Assembly: GCA_015058405.1 (NCBI GenBank)
Contig: SVCL01000056.1
Location: forward strand, 23,709 to 87,708
DNA length: 64,000 nucleotides
Reading direction: 5' to 3'
DNA from: Clostridium sp.
GTDB taxonomy: Bacteria; Bacillota; Clostridia; Clostridiales; Clostridiaceae
The notes under the pieces are model-generated. The model did no database searches. It was not told the DNA's origin and saw nothing but the letters and a program-made list of their open reading frames with translations. The position numbers and the translations under genes are program-made. Position 1 is the stretch's first letter; every line of letters begins with the position of its first letter. Below are positions 45,076-54,189 of the stretch, in pieces.

Positions 45076-45497
45076 TAAAAAAAGATATAAATGTTAAGAA
45101 TGAAGGAGATTCTTCAGGAGAAATATGTAGTGAAGGTGTAGCTGTTATTATGGGAGTTACAGGTAGACATTCTGGTAGATTAATCTTTGATATGTCCTTT
45201 GAAACAGCTAAAAGTTTTTCTAAAATTTTATTAAAAAGAGAACCTAAGGATGATAAGGAAATATTAAATGTTATGGCAGAAATAACAAATATGTTTTCTG
45301 GAAATGCTTGTTCTAAGATTAATAAAGCTAATAAGGCTTTTGGACTTAGAGTTGTTCCACCAATGGTGTTAAATGGACAACTAATTCAAATAGCAAGAGG
45401 AAATTTACAAACTGAATATTCAGCAACATTCGAAAGTGAATTTGGTGATATAAAAATAAATATAGGATTTGGAAGAGGTGAAGTTAAGTGGATGTAA
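45076..45497 (+). pseudogene. CheX/CheC-like phosphatase, N-terminally truncated
   Basis: The frame is open from within the end of the cheY gene: VKNEGDSSGEICSEGVAVIM then GVTGRHSGRLIFDMSFETAK and AEITNMFSGNACSKINKA, clear CheX core motifs. The N-terminal 25-30 residues of the domain, its ribosome binding site and start codon are missing, and the frame overlaps the cheY stop out of phase. The first ATG is at 45150 (115 residues) with only a weak AAGG. A deletion fused the two genes and left a frameshift. Confidence 0.7.
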
Positions 45498-45952
45498 ATC
45501 ATATTAATCCGGTACTTAAGGCTTTTTCTAATATTTTTCCTCAATTAGGGATGACAAATGTTAGTAAGAAGAATTTAAGTTTAAAAAGTAAATACATAGA
45601 GAGTCCAGGAGTAGTTATTATAATTGGACTATTTGGGGATATAAAAGGGAATATTATATATGGTCTTAGCATAGAGGATTCAAAGCAAATAGCATCTGCT
45701 ATGATGATGGGAATGCCAGTTGATGAATTAAATGATATAGCACAAAGTGCTATATCAGAATTAGTAAATATGTTAACAGCAAATGTAGCTACTAATTTTT
45801 CTGAAATGGGTATAGCAGTAGATATATCTACTCCAACACTTATGCATGGAGAATTTACAGCAACAGCAAGCTCAGATAAAGTTATTTGCGTAGATATGGA
45901 TGTAGATGGAAAAACAATAGAAGTTAATGTTTCTTTAGAAAAGAATAAATAA
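45488..45952 (+). CDS. CheX-family chemotaxis phosphatase-like protein
   Basis: 154 residues, GTG start overlapping the end of the preceding frame, behind GGAAGAGGTGAAG. Domain motifs: INPVLKAFSNIFPQLGM at the N terminus, GVVIIIGLFGDIKGNIIYGL, the catalytic-helix-like DIAQSAISELVNMLTANVAT with the Glu-x-x-Asn pair, and STPTLMHGEF. CheX dephosphorylates CheY-P. Full length, unlike its neighbour. No other chemotaxis genes are in the window. Confidence 0.85.
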   Translation: MDVNHINPVLKAFSNIFPQLGMTNVSKKNLSLKSKYIESPGVVIIIGLFGDIKGNIIYGLSIEDSKQIASAMMMGMPVDELNDIAQSAISELVNMLTANVATNFSEMGIAVDISTPTLMHGEFTATASSDKVICVDMDVDGKTIEVNVSLEKNK

Positions 45953-45962
45953 TTTTGTATTT

Positions 45963-46001
45963 TAAAAGCTAATTTCTGTTAAAAGCAGAAGTTAGCTTTT
46001 A
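45963..46001 (+). terminator. Bidirectional terminator
   Basis: TAAAAGCTAATTTCTG (45963-45978) and CAGAAGTTAGCTTTTA (45986-46001), one wobble; T-run AATTTTTA after it. Convergent genes on both sides. Confidence 0.85.
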
Positions 46002-46005
46002 ATTT

Positions 46006-46291
46006 TTATCCGTGAAAATAACCTGTTCTAGAATTGACAACAACATAAGGTACTGTTTTATTATCTGCTAATATATATACCTGATATAGGTCACCATTTA
46101 AAGGTTCTATTTTTACTATTTTTTCATTATACATAGATGAAAAATCTTTTTCGAATAGTTGTTTCCAGTTTTTTTGAATGGGTGCATTTGTAGTTATGTA
46201 TTGTGCGAAATTTTCCATAGAATCTGATTTACCGCCATTTGATATATATTGTTCGTGTGAGTAAGAGCAAGTTAATAATTATTTTTTTCAT
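46006..46291 (-). pseudogene. Small lipoprotein gene broken in the signal peptide
   Basis: On the minus strand a start ATG at 46291 follows GGAGTGA and reads MKKIIINLLLLTRT, a signal-peptide start. The rest of the protein continues one frame over: LLTCSYSHEQYISNGGKSDS with a lipobox-like Cys, then MENFAQYITTNAPIQKNWKQ to VVNSRTGYFHG at the stop 46006. An internal ATG at 46218 would give 70 residues without export. A single indel in the signal region explains it. Family not recognised. Confidence 0.6.
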
Positions 46292-46389
46292 TTGAAGTCA
46301 CTCCTTAAAAATATGGTGATTTAATTATTGATTAATTATAATATTTGGATATATTATAAATATTATTACTATTTATAAAGGAGAATAAT

Positions 46390-46932
46390 ATGAGATATGT
46401 TATAGTGTCTGTAATAAAAGGAGAGGCAGGAGAATTTAATAATAATCTTAGAAAAGAAGTATTTGAAAATTTTAAGGCAAGGTCTTCAAAACTACCTGCT
46501 CATTTTACTATAAAAGCACCTTTTGAATATGATGGTAATATTGAAAAGCTAGAAAATATTTTAGAAAGGTTTACTAATAAAGAAAAAGCTACTTCTTTAA
46601 AGATAAATGGTTATGATCATTTTGATGATAGAGTAATATATATGAAAGTGGATATGTCAGAAGAAGGTAAAAAAGTGCATGATAAATTAATAAGTAAATT
46701 GGGTCAGTTATCTTTTATAAATTTTAATAAAAACGATGGATATGATAAAGTATTTCATGTAACTATAACTTCTAAAAAATTACCACCTAAATATCAGGAG
46801 GTTTGGAATTATGTTAAAACTAGGCCTTGTAAATTTAATTGTTCTTTTGATAATATAAGTGTTTTTAAGTGGGAAGATAATACTTGGAAGCTTTATAAAG
46901 AATATTTATTTAAAAAAGAAAAAGAAAATTAA
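46390..46932 (+). CDS. 2'-5' RNA ligase superfamily protein
   Basis: 180 residues behind AAAGGAG. The two HxT motifs of the 2H phosphoesterase family are present: PAHFTIKAPFEYDG near residue 36 and VFHVTITSKKLPPK near residue 124. Such enzymes act as cyclic phosphodiesterases or RNA ligases on 2',3'-cyclic ends. Cytosolic. Single gene between a pseudogene and the trp leader promoter. Confidence 0.88.
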   Translation: MRYVIVSVIKGEAGEFNNNLRKEVFENFKARSSKLPAHFTIKAPFEYDGNIEKLENILERFTNKEKATSLKINGYDHFDDRVIYMKVDMSEEGKKVHDKLISKLGQLSFINFNKNDGYDKVFHVTITSKKLPPKYQEVWNYVKTRPCKFNCSFDNISVFKWEDNTWKLYKEYLFKKEKEN

Positions 46933-46941
46933 AAAAAGGTA

Positions 46942-46970
46942 TTGCAAAAATTAACAATAAATGATATTAT
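46942..46970 (+). promoter_or_regulatory. Promoter of the trp operon
   Basis: TTGCAA (46942-46947), 17-base spacer, TATTAT (46965-46970), just upstream of the T-box leader. Confidence 0.75.
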
Positions 46971-46984
46971 TGTATAAGATAAAG

Positions 46985-47343
46985 TAAAAAGTCATTGATA
47001 AGAAAGAGTAGGTATAGGAATTTAGTCAAAGAGAGTCTAGGATGGTGTAATCTAGATACTGTAGCCTTTATTGAATGGATCTTTGAGACGATATTTGGAA
47101 AGAATTATTTTTTAGTACAGATATACGGGTAGTCTACCGTTAAAATGACAGAGTATAGTATTTTGTACTTGGTAAAGATATGTAACATAGGTGGCATAAC
47201 GAGATTTATAGCATTTCGTCCTTTGGATGGAATGCTTCTTTTATACTCAAAACTAATAATAAAGTTTAAGTTATTTATGTTATATGAAATTGGGTGGCAC
47301 CACGGTCATTTCGTCCCATTATATGGATGAAATGACCTTTTTT
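46985..47343 (+). ncRNA. Tryptophan T-box leader with two antiterminator/terminator modules
   Basis: Stem I landmarks: AGAGAGT (47030-47036), GGATGGTGTAA distal loop, and specifier GAATGGATC with TGG (Trp) at 47076-47078. Two T-box-like boxes follow: AGGTGGCATAACGAG (47189-47203), with hairpin AGCATTTCGTCC / GGATGGAATGCT and TCTTTT; then GGGTGGCACCACGG (47292-47305), with hairpin GGTCATTTCGTCC / GGATGAAATGACC and T6. Both boxes carry TGGC, matching the GCCA end of tRNA-Trp. Uncharged tRNA-Trp should permit readthrough into trpE. Confidence 0.88.
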
Positions 47344-47393
47344 GTTGGAAAAATTAATGAAGAGGTACAGAGAGAAAGAGGAGGTAAATTGTA

Positions 47394-48785
47394 ATGCAAA
47401 CAGTAGAAAGTAGTTTTTTAGAAAAGAAGAAATTTAAAAAAACATTTTCATTTATATCTGAGTATAGAGGAGATGAAATAACACCAATAACTATATTTAA
47501 TGGTTTAAGAGGAACAAGGAAATTTATCTTTGAAGGAGGAACTAATGCAAATCATTTTGGAAGATATTCTTTTTTGGGAGAAGATCCCTATAAAGAAATC
47601 CAAGGTGAAACTTTAGAAGAAATAGAGAAGATAAAAAAAGAAGTATCTATAAATTTTGAAGTTTCTGATAATCCTTTTACCTTTAAAGGTGGAGCTATTG
47701 GTTATATGGGATATGATTCAATTGCCTTATATGAAAAAAAACTTAAGTTTAAAAATGAAGATGATTTAAATGTACCAACTATTAGGTTTAATTTTTATAA
47801 GAGATATATAGCTTATGATCATGTAACAAATAAAGTTTATGTAGTGGAAAATATATTCCCATCAGATAAAAGAAGCTTTGAAGAGATAAAAAGAGAACAA
47901 GATGATTATTTTGATAATACAATTAAGAATCATAATGGAGTTCAAAGAATACGAGAAGGAAAACAAGATATAAACTTAAGGTTTTCTATTAGTAGAGATG
48001 ATCATAAAAAAAATATAGAAAAAGTAAAAGAGTATATAAAAAGTGGAGATATTTTTCAAGTAGTTGTATCAAGAAGAATGTATTGTGATACTAACAAAAC
48101 TCCCTTAGAGATATATAGAAGATTAAGAGAGGATAATCCTTCACCATATATGTTTTTAATAGATTATGAAGATTATCAAGTTATTGGTTCATCGCCAGAA
48201 AGTTTAATTGCTGTTAGAGAAGGTGTTGCAATAACTAATCCTATAGCAGGAACTAGGAAGAGAGGAGTAACCCATGAAGAAGATAAGCTCTTAGAAGAGG
48301 AATTATTAAAAGATGAAAAGGAAAGAGCAGAACATGTAATGTTGGTAGACCTTGGAAGAAATGATATAGGTAAAATAAGCAAAATAGGTACTGTAGCTGT
48401 TGATGATTTTATGAAGGTAGAAAAATTTTCTCATGTAATGCATATTACAAGTAAAGTTTATGGTGAGCTTGAAGAAGGAAAATCATGTTTTGACGCTTTA
48501 GCTTCTTGTCTTCCAGCAGGAACACTATCAGGAGCTCCTAAGATTAGGGCTATGGAAATTATAGAAGAACTTGAAAATAGGAAAAGAGGAATTTATGGAG
48601 GTGCAGTTGGCTATTTTTCTTATGGAGGAGACATGGATATGTGTATAGCTATAAGGACTTTAGTCTTAAAAGAAGGAGTTGCTTATTTGCAAGCAGGTGG
48701 TGGATTAGTTTATGATTCTGATCCGGAAAATGAATGTTTAGAAATAGAAAATAAACTTATGGCGTTAAAGGAGGCACTAAGATGA
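47394..48785 (+). CDS. trpE: Anthranilate synthase component I
   Basis: 463 residues. The chorismate-binding domain is clear: NPSPYMFLIDYEDYQVIGSSPE, NPIAGTRKRGVTHEED, MLVDLGRNDIGKI, LPAGTLSGAPKIRAMEII and AYLQAGGGLVYDSDPENE. The N-terminal feedback region reads FIFEGGTNANHFGRYSFLG, so the usual LLES tryptophan-contact motif is not kept. With TrpG it converts chorismate and glutamine to anthranilate. First gene of trpEGDCFBA, directly under the Trp T-box. GAGGAGG ribosome binding site. Confidence 0.95.
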   Translation: MQTVESSFLEKKKFKKTFSFISEYRGDEITPITIFNGLRGTRKFIFEGGTNANHFGRYSFLGEDPYKEIQGETLEEIEKIKKEVSINFEVSDNPFTFKGGAIGYMGYDSIALYEKKLKFKNEDDLNVPTIRFNFYKRYIAYDHVTNKVYVVENIFPSDKRSFEEIKREQDDYFDNTIKNHNGVQRIREGKQDINLRFSISRDDHKKNIEKVKEYIKSGDIFQVVVSRRMYCDTNKTPLEIYRRLREDNPSPYMFLIDYEDYQVIGSSPESLIAVREGVAITNPIAGTRKRGVTHEEDKLLEEELLKDEKERAEHVMLVDLGRNDIGKISKIGTVAVDDFMKVEKFSHVMHITSKVYGELEEGKSCFDALASCLPAGTLSGAPKIRAMEIIEELENRKRGIYGGAVGYFSYGGDMDMCIAIRTLVLKEGVAYLQAGGGLVYDSDPENECLEIENKLMALKEALR

Positions 48786-49363
48786 TACTTTTAATAGATA
48801 ATTATGATTCATTTACTTTTAATTTATATCAATATATAGGTGAGTTTGCAGATGTTAAGGTCGTTAGAAATGATGAAATTACAATAGACGAAATAAAAGA
48901 ATTATCTCCAGAAGGAATAGTGATTTCACCAGGGCCTAAGACACCGAAGGAGGCAGGAATATCAGTTGATGTTATAAAAAAATTAGGTGGTTATATACCT
49001 ATACTTGGAATATGTCTTGGTCATCAATCTATAGGGGAGGCCTTCGGAGGAAAAATCATTCGTGCTAAGGAGATATTCCATGGAAAGTCATCAAAGATTT
49101 TAACTAAAGAAAGTGATATCTTCAAAGGTTTAGAAAAAGAGATTGAGGTAATGAGATACCATTCTTTAATTGTAGAAAAAGAAACTCTGCCTGAAGAATT
49201 AGAAATAATAGCTGAAACTAAGAAAGATAAAGTGATTATGGCTTTACAGCATAAGAATAAAAAAATATATGGTATTCAATTTCATCCAGAGTCCATATTT
49301 ACAGTAGATGGAAAGAAGATAATAAAAAATTTTGTAGAGGTGATTTGTAATGAAAATAGATGA
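48782..49363 (+). CDS. trpG: Anthranilate synthase component II (glutamine amidotransferase)
   Basis: 193 residues, ATG overlapping the trpE stop (ATGA). Class I amidotransferase: LIDNYDSFTFNLYQYI, ISPGPKTPKEAGIS, nucleophile Cys in LGICLGHQSIGEAFGG, and the His-Glu pair in QFHPESIFT. It supplies ammonia to TrpE. Coupled translation with trpE is likely. Confidence 0.95.
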   Translation: MILLIDNYDSFTFNLYQYIGEFADVKVVRNDEITIDEIKELSPEGIVISPGPKTPKEAGISVDVIKKLGGYIPILGICLGHQSIGEAFGGKIIRAKEIFHGKSSKILTKESDIFKGLEKEIEVMRYHSLIVEKETLPEELEIIAETKKDKVIMALQHKNKKIYGIQFHPESIFTVDGKKIIKNFVEVICNENR

Positions 49364-50366
49364 TGCTATCTTAAAGATTATTAATAAAGAGGATTTAACT
49401 GAGGATGAAGCAAGAGGAGTAGTAAATGAGATTATGAAAGGAGAAGCCAATAATACTCAAATAGGTGGATTTTTGATAGGTCTTAGAGTAAAGGGGGAAA
49501 CTCCTACAGAGGTTTTGGGAGCTTGCAAAGCTTTAAGAGATAACATGATACATTGTAATGTAGAAAATACAAGCCATTTGATAGATACATGTGGAACTGG
49601 TGGAGATGGTGGAAAGACTTTTAACATTTCTACTGCTGTAGCAATAGTTGCAGCTAGTGGTGGGGCTAAGGTAGCTAAGCATGGTAATAGAGCAGTTTCT
49701 AGTAAAAGTGGAAGCGCAGATGTATTAACAGAGCTTGGAATAAAAATAGATAATGATACTGAAAAAAGTAAAAAAATTATAGAAGAAAGAGGAATGTCGT
49801 TTTTGTTTGCCCAGCAATATCATAAAGCTATGAAAAATGTAGGACCAGCAAGAAGAGATCTTGGAACAAGAACCTTGTTTAATTTATTAGGACCTCTTGC
49901 CAACCCAGCCCCTATAACAGGTCAGCTTTTAGGAATATATGATGAAAAATTAGTAGAAACAGTTGGAAAAGTTTTATTAGATTTAGGTTTGGATAGAGCA
50001 ATGGTTGTACATGGTGATGATGGTTTAGATGAAATAACAACAACTACAACTACTACAGTTTGTGAAGTTAATAATGGAGTTATAAGAGAATACAAATTAG
50101 ATCCTAGTAAATACGGTTTTGAATTAGTTGATATAAAGGAAATAGAAGGTGGAACACCAAAGGAAAATGCAGAAATTATTATAGATATATTAAGAGGTAA
50201 AAAAGGTCCAAAGAGAGATATAGTGGTTTTAAATACAGCAGCAGCTTTATTTGTTGCAAAAATTACAGAATCTTTAGAAGAAGGTATTGTTTTAGCTAAT
50301 GAACTAATAGATTCAGGTAAAGCTTATGAAAAGTTTAAAGAAATATCAGAATTAAGTTTGGCTTAG
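49350..50366 (+). CDS. trpD: Anthranilate phosphoribosyltransferase
   Basis: 338 residues, overlapping trpG by 14 bases. Motifs: DTCGTGGDGGKTFNIST for PRPP binding, AKHGNRAVSSKSGSADVL, and FNLLGPLANPAPI; DDGLDEITTTTTT follows. It adds the phosphoribosyl group to anthranilate, step 2 of tryptophan synthesis. Full length. Confidence 0.96.
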   Translation: MKIDDAILKIINKEDLTEDEARGVVNEIMKGEANNTQIGGFLIGLRVKGETPTEVLGACKALRDNMIHCNVENTSHLIDTCGTGGDGGKTFNISTAVAIVAASGGAKVAKHGNRAVSSKSGSADVLTELGIKIDNDTEKSKKIIEERGMSFLFAQQYHKAMKNVGPARRDLGTRTLFNLLGPLANPAPITGQLLGIYDEKLVETVGKVLLDLGLDRAMVVHGDDGLDEITTTTTTTVCEVNNGVIREYKLDPSKYGFELVDIKEIEGGTPKENAEIIIDILRGKKGPKRDIVVLNTAAALFVAKITESLEEGIVLANELIDSGKAYEKFKEISELSLA

Positions 50367-50375
50367 GGGGAAAAT

Positions 50376-51158
50376 ATGATACTTGATAAAATTTGTGATA
50401 AAAAGAGAGTCAGGGTAGAGGAAAGAAAAAGTATTAAATCTTTAGAAGTACTTTATGAAGAAGCTATTAAAATGCCTTTAGTAGAAAATAATTTTAAAGA
50501 TGTTTTAACTAAAGAGGGTTTATCTATAATAGGAGAATATAAAAAGGCATCACCTTCTAAAGGCGTTATAGTTGAAGACTTTAATATAGATAATTTAGTT
50601 AATTATTATAAAGATTTAAATGTAGATGCTTATTCTGTATTAACAGAAGAGGATTTCTTTAAGGGTTCAGATGAATATTTAAAGAAGATAAAATCTTTAA
50701 CTAATAGGCCTATATTAAGAAAAGATTTTGTAATTGATTTTTATCAAATATATGAAGCTAGAATATTAGGTGCTTCAGGAATACTTTTAATTGCAGCTGT
50801 ATTAAAGGAAGATTTAAAAGAGTTTTATAAAGAATGTAGAAAATTTAATTTAATGCCGTTAGTTGAGGTGCATAACAGAGAAGAATTAGAGCTGGCTTTA
50901 GAGTGCGATAGTGAAATTATAGGTATAAATAATAGGGATTTAAAAACTTTTATAACTACCTTAGAAACAACTGAAAATCTTATAAATTATATTCCAAAAG
51001 ATAAGGTTATAGTGTCTGAAAGTGGAATAAGGACTATTGAAGATTTAAAAAGGGTGAGAGAATATGGAGCAAAGGCAGCATTAGTTGGGGAAATGTTTAT
51101 GAGGAATATAGATAATAAGAAGTTTAAGGAGGAATTTAACCTCTTTAAATGTAGATGA
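50376..51158 (+). CDS. trpC: Indole-3-glycerol phosphate synthase
   Basis: 260 residues, nine bases after trpD with AGGGGG. TIM-barrel motifs IIGEYKKASPSKGVI, ILRKDFVIDFYQIYEAR, GINNRDLKTF and VSESGIRT are standard. It closes the indole ring (CdRP to IGP). Confidence 0.96.
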   Translation: MILDKICDKKRVRVEERKSIKSLEVLYEEAIKMPLVENNFKDVLTKEGLSIIGEYKKASPSKGVIVEDFNIDNLVNYYKDLNVDAYSVLTEEDFFKGSDEYLKKIKSLTNRPILRKDFVIDFYQIYEARILGASGILLIAAVLKEDLKEFYKECRKFNLMPLVEVHNREELELALECDSEIIGINNRDLKTFITTLETTENLINYIPKDKVIVSESGIRTIEDLKRVREYGAKAALVGEMFMRNIDNKKFKEEFNLFKCR

Positions 51159-51188
51159 TTTTATAGATATTAATTGGGGGCAAAAAAG

Positions 51189-51812
51189 ATGGATATAAAG
51201 ATATGTGGAATAACAGATATTAATGAAATTAAATTTTTAAATGACTTAAAGCCAGATTATATAGGATTTGTTTTTGCAGAAAGCAAGAGAAAGTTAACTA
51301 AGGCTAAAGGAAAATTATTTTATTATTCTGTTAGTGAAGATATACAGATTGTTGGGGTTTTTAGAAATAATACAAAAGAGTTTATAGAAGATATATTAAA
51401 AGAAATTCCTTTGAATGCTATACAGCTTCATGGTAATGAGGATGAAGAATTTATTAAATTTTTTAAAGATAATTATAAGGTGGAGGTGTGGAAAGGTATT
51501 TCTATAGAATCTAAGGAAGATTTTAATAAAGCTATTAAGTTACCAGTAGATACTTTAATATTGGATGGAAAAAATCCGGGCTCAGGAAAGACTTTTGATT
51601 GGGGTAATATAGGGGATATTCCAAAAGAAATTAAAGTTTTTATAGCTGGTGGAATAAATGAAGATAATGTACTAGAAGCTATGAAGTATAAAAATATACA
51701 AGGTATAGATTTATCGTCAAGTGTTGAATCAATTATTGATGGTAAGAGTATAAAGGATAAAAAGAAAGTAGAAAGATTAATAAGAAAAGTGAGGGAAAAT
51801 AATGAAAGGTAA
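51189..51812 (+). CDS. trpF: Phosphoribosylanthranilate isomerase
   Basis: 207 residues from ATG 51189 behind GGGGG; an in-frame TTG at 51174 lies before the ribosome binding site and is rejected. [19 protein letters not shown] at the start, [25 protein letters not shown] and [14 protein letters not shown] are typical; the catalytic Cys is in KICG. It isomerises PRA to CdRP. Overlaps trpB by 11 bases. Confidence 0.94.
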   Translation: MDIKICGITDINEIKFLNDLKPDYIGFVFAESKRKLTKAKGKLFYYSVSEDIQIVGVFRNNTKEFIEDILKEIPLNAIQLHGNEDEEFIKFFKDNYKVEVWKGISIESKEDFNKAIKLPVDTLILDGKNPGSGKTFDWGNIGDIPKEIKVFIAGGINEDNVLEAMKYKNIQGIDLSSSVESIIDGKSIKDKKKVERLIRKVRENNER

Positions 51813-52983
51813 GTTTAATGAATTTGGGGGACAATATGTTCCAGAAACTTTAATGAATGCTTTAAAGGAGTTAGAAGATGAATTTTATAAAGCATTAGAT
51901 GACAAAGAATTTATGAATGAATATAAGTATTATCTTAAGGATTTTGTAGGAAGAGAAAGTCCTCTATATTTTGCAGATAATATGACTGAAGATTTAGGTG
52001 GAGCTAAGGTTTATTTAAAAAGAGAAGATTGTAATCACACAGGTGCTCATAAAATAAACAATACTATAGGGCAAATACTTTTAGCTAAGAGAATGGGAAA
52101 GAAAAAGATAATAGCAGAAACAGGAGCAGGTCAGCATGGTGTTGCTACAGCTACAGTTGCAGCTAAATTCAAAATGGAATGTAAGGTATTTATGGGGGTA
52201 GAGGATATACGACGTCAAGCTCTTAATGTTAAGAAAATGGAGCTTTTAGGTACAGAGGTAGTTCCTGTTGAAAGTGGAAATGGTACTTTAAAGGATGCAG
52301 TTAATGAAGCTATTAGATATTGGGTGGCAAATGTAGAGGATACTCATTATATTATGGGTACAGTTGCAGGGCCTCACCCATATCCAATAATGGTTAGAGA
52401 GTTTCAAAAAATTATAGGTGAAGAGGTTATGGATCAAATCAAAGAAAAGGAAGGTCGTCTTCCAGACTATTTAATTGCTCCAGTAGGTGGCGGAAGTAAT
52501 GCTATGGGACTTTTTTATCCTTTTATAGATTATCAAGATGTTAAGTTAATTGGTGTTGAAGGAGCTGGTAAAGGGATAGAAACTGGAGAACATGCAGCAG
52601 CTTTTGCAGTTAAAGATACAGGAGTTTTACATGGTATGATGAGCTATGTTTTAAAAGATGATGATGGTCAAATAAAAGAAGCTTATTCTATATCAGCAGG
52701 GTTAGATTATCCATCAGTAGGACCTGAACATGCATATCTTTCTTCTATAAATAGAGCTGATTATGTAAGTGTAACAGATAAAGAAGCTGTAGATGCATTT
52801 CTTTACTTAACTAAAATGGAGGGAATAGTACCAGCTTTGGAATCATCTCATGCAGTAGCTTATGCACGAAAGTTAGTTAAGACTCTTCCAAAAGATAAAA
52901 TAGTTATAGTTAATATCTCGGGAAGAGGGGATAAAGATATGGATACAATTATAAGATATATGGAGGATAATAAAAATGAATAG
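51802..52983 (+). CDS. trpB: Tryptophan synthase beta chain
   Basis: 393 residues. [19 protein letters not shown] at the start, the PLP Lys in [18 protein letters not shown], the [17 protein letters not shown] loop and [12 protein letters not shown] phosphate loop identify TrpB1. It joins indole and serine in the alpha2-beta2 complex with TrpA, whose gene overlaps by eight bases. Confidence 0.97.
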   Translation: MKGKFNEFGGQYVPETLMNALKELEDEFYKALDDKEFMNEYKYYLKDFVGRESPLYFADNMTEDLGGAKVYLKREDCNHTGAHKINNTIGQILLAKRMGKKKIIAETGAGQHGVATATVAAKFKMECKVFMGVEDIRRQALNVKKMELLGTEVVPVESGNGTLKDAVNEAIRYWVANVEDTHYIMGTVAGPHPYPIMVREFQKIIGEEVMDQIKEKEGRLPDYLIAPVGGGSNAMGLFYPFIDYQDVKLIGVEGAGKGIETGEHAAAFAVKDTGVLHGMMSYVLKDDDGQIKEAYSISAGLDYPSVGPEHAYLSSINRADYVSVTDKEAVDAFLYLTKMEGIVPALESSHAVAYARKLVKTLPKDKIVIVNISGRGDKDMDTIIRYMEDNKNE

Positions 52984-53746
52984 AATAGATTTAGCATTTG
53001 AAAATTTGAAAAAAATTAATAGAAAGGCATTAATACCTTTTATAGCATGTGGTGATCCCAACCTTAATGAAACTGTAGAAAATATATTAAAGCTTGAAGA
53101 TTCGGGAGCAGATATAATAGAAATAGGAGTTCCTTTTAGTGATCCTCTAGCTGATGGGCCTGTAATACAAAGCTCTTATTGCAGAGCATTAAAAAATGGT
53201 ACAAAGGTGAAAGATGTATTTACTTGTGGTAAAAAGGTAAGAGAAAAAAGTGAAGTGCCTTTAGTTATAATGGTTTACTTTAATTTAGTTCATTCAAGAG
53301 GGATGGACAAGTTTTTTGAGGAAGCTAAAGAATCCGGATTTGATGGCATTATAATTCCTGATATACCTTTAGAAGAGAGAAAGGAAATTAAAGAAAGGTG
53401 CGAAAAGAATGGGGTGTATTTAATACCGCTTGTAGCTCCTACATCAAAAGAGAGAACAAAGAAGATAATAGAAGGAAGTAATGGATTTGTATATTGCGTT
53501 TCTTCAAATGGAACAACAGGGGAAAGGAGTAATTTAAATAAAGGAGTAAATGATTATTTAGAAACAGTAAAAGAAAGTACTAATATACCTATATGTTTAG
53601 GATTTGGAATATCTTCAAGAGAAATTGTGCAAAAAGTAAAAGACAGTTGTGATGGTGTTATAGTAGGGAGTGCAGTTGTAAGAAGATTAAATGAAAATAG
53701 GGAAGATGCATTTGAATTTGTAAAAGGGTTAAAACAGGAACTTTAA
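52976..53746 (+). CDS. trpA: Tryptophan synthase alpha chain
   Basis: 256 residues. [20 protein letters not shown], catalytic Glu in [20 protein letters not shown], catalytic Asp in [14 protein letters not shown], and [12 protein letters not shown] are all present. It cleaves indole-3-glycerol phosphate and channels indole to TrpB. Last gene of the operon; no clear terminator before the repeat at 53793, which might serve as one. Confidence 0.96.
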   Translation: MNRIDLAFENLKKINRKALIPFIACGDPNLNETVENILKLEDSGADIIEIGVPFSDPLADGPVIQSSYCRALKNGTKVKDVFTCGKKVREKSEVPLVIMVYFNLVHSRGMDKFFEEAKESGFDGIIIPDIPLEERKEIKERCEKNGVYLIPLVAPTSKERTKKIIEGSNGFVYCVSSNGTTGERSNLNKGVNDYLETVKESTNIPICLGFGISSREIVQKVKDSCDGVIVGSAVVRRLNENREDAFEFVKGLKQEL

Positions 53747-53792
53747 AAATTAATAGCCAATATTATTGTATTTTGATTATATATAATTTATT

Positions 53793-53953
53793 AAAAGGGG
53801 CTGTATCAGAAGGAGTACTTAAACACTAAAGATGTTATGATATCAAAAAATATAAAATAATTAGCTGCGTATAGACTGGTTTGATTTCGGAAGTATTTTA
53901 TATTTTGGGGTTATAACATCATTGTTTTAAGTATTTTGATACAGTCTCTTTTT
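53793..53953 (+). repeat. MITE-like palindromic repeat, copy 2
   Basis: AAAAGGGGCTGTATCAGAAG at the left end and TTTTGATACAGTCTCTTTTT (53934-53953) at the right end are imperfect inverted repeats matching those of copy 1. Interior halves also pair (ACTAAAGATGTTATGATA with TATAACATCATTGT). Shares TTAGCTGCGTATAGA-like sequence with copy 3. It lies between trpA and the nuclease gene. Confidence 0.7.
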
Positions 53954-54123
53954 AATTTAGAAAAGGCAAATAAAATGTTATTATAAGAAAAAAAGAATAA
54001 CTTAAAGTTAAATTATATACTGTTTTTAAATAAAACTACGTAATATTTAATTGATTTAGTATACATATTTCGTCGTATAAAAAAGATAAAAGTTAAAAAA
54101 TAATTTAAAAGTTCGGAAAATGG

Positions 54124-54152
54124 TTGAAAAAAGTTTTATGGTAATATATTAT
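54124..54152 (+). promoter_or_regulatory. Promoter of the nuclease gene
   Basis: TTGAAA (54124-54129), 17-base spacer, TATTAT (54147-54152), some 38 bases before the start codon. The remaining stretch 53954-54120 shows nothing further. Confidence 0.6.
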
Positions 54153-54189
54153 TTAAATGGGTAAAAAAACAAAAAAAGGGGAAATTTAA

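Noticed and set aside
47145..47330. 61-codon frame within the trp leader
   Set aside because: It covers T-box elements and has no ribosome binding site.
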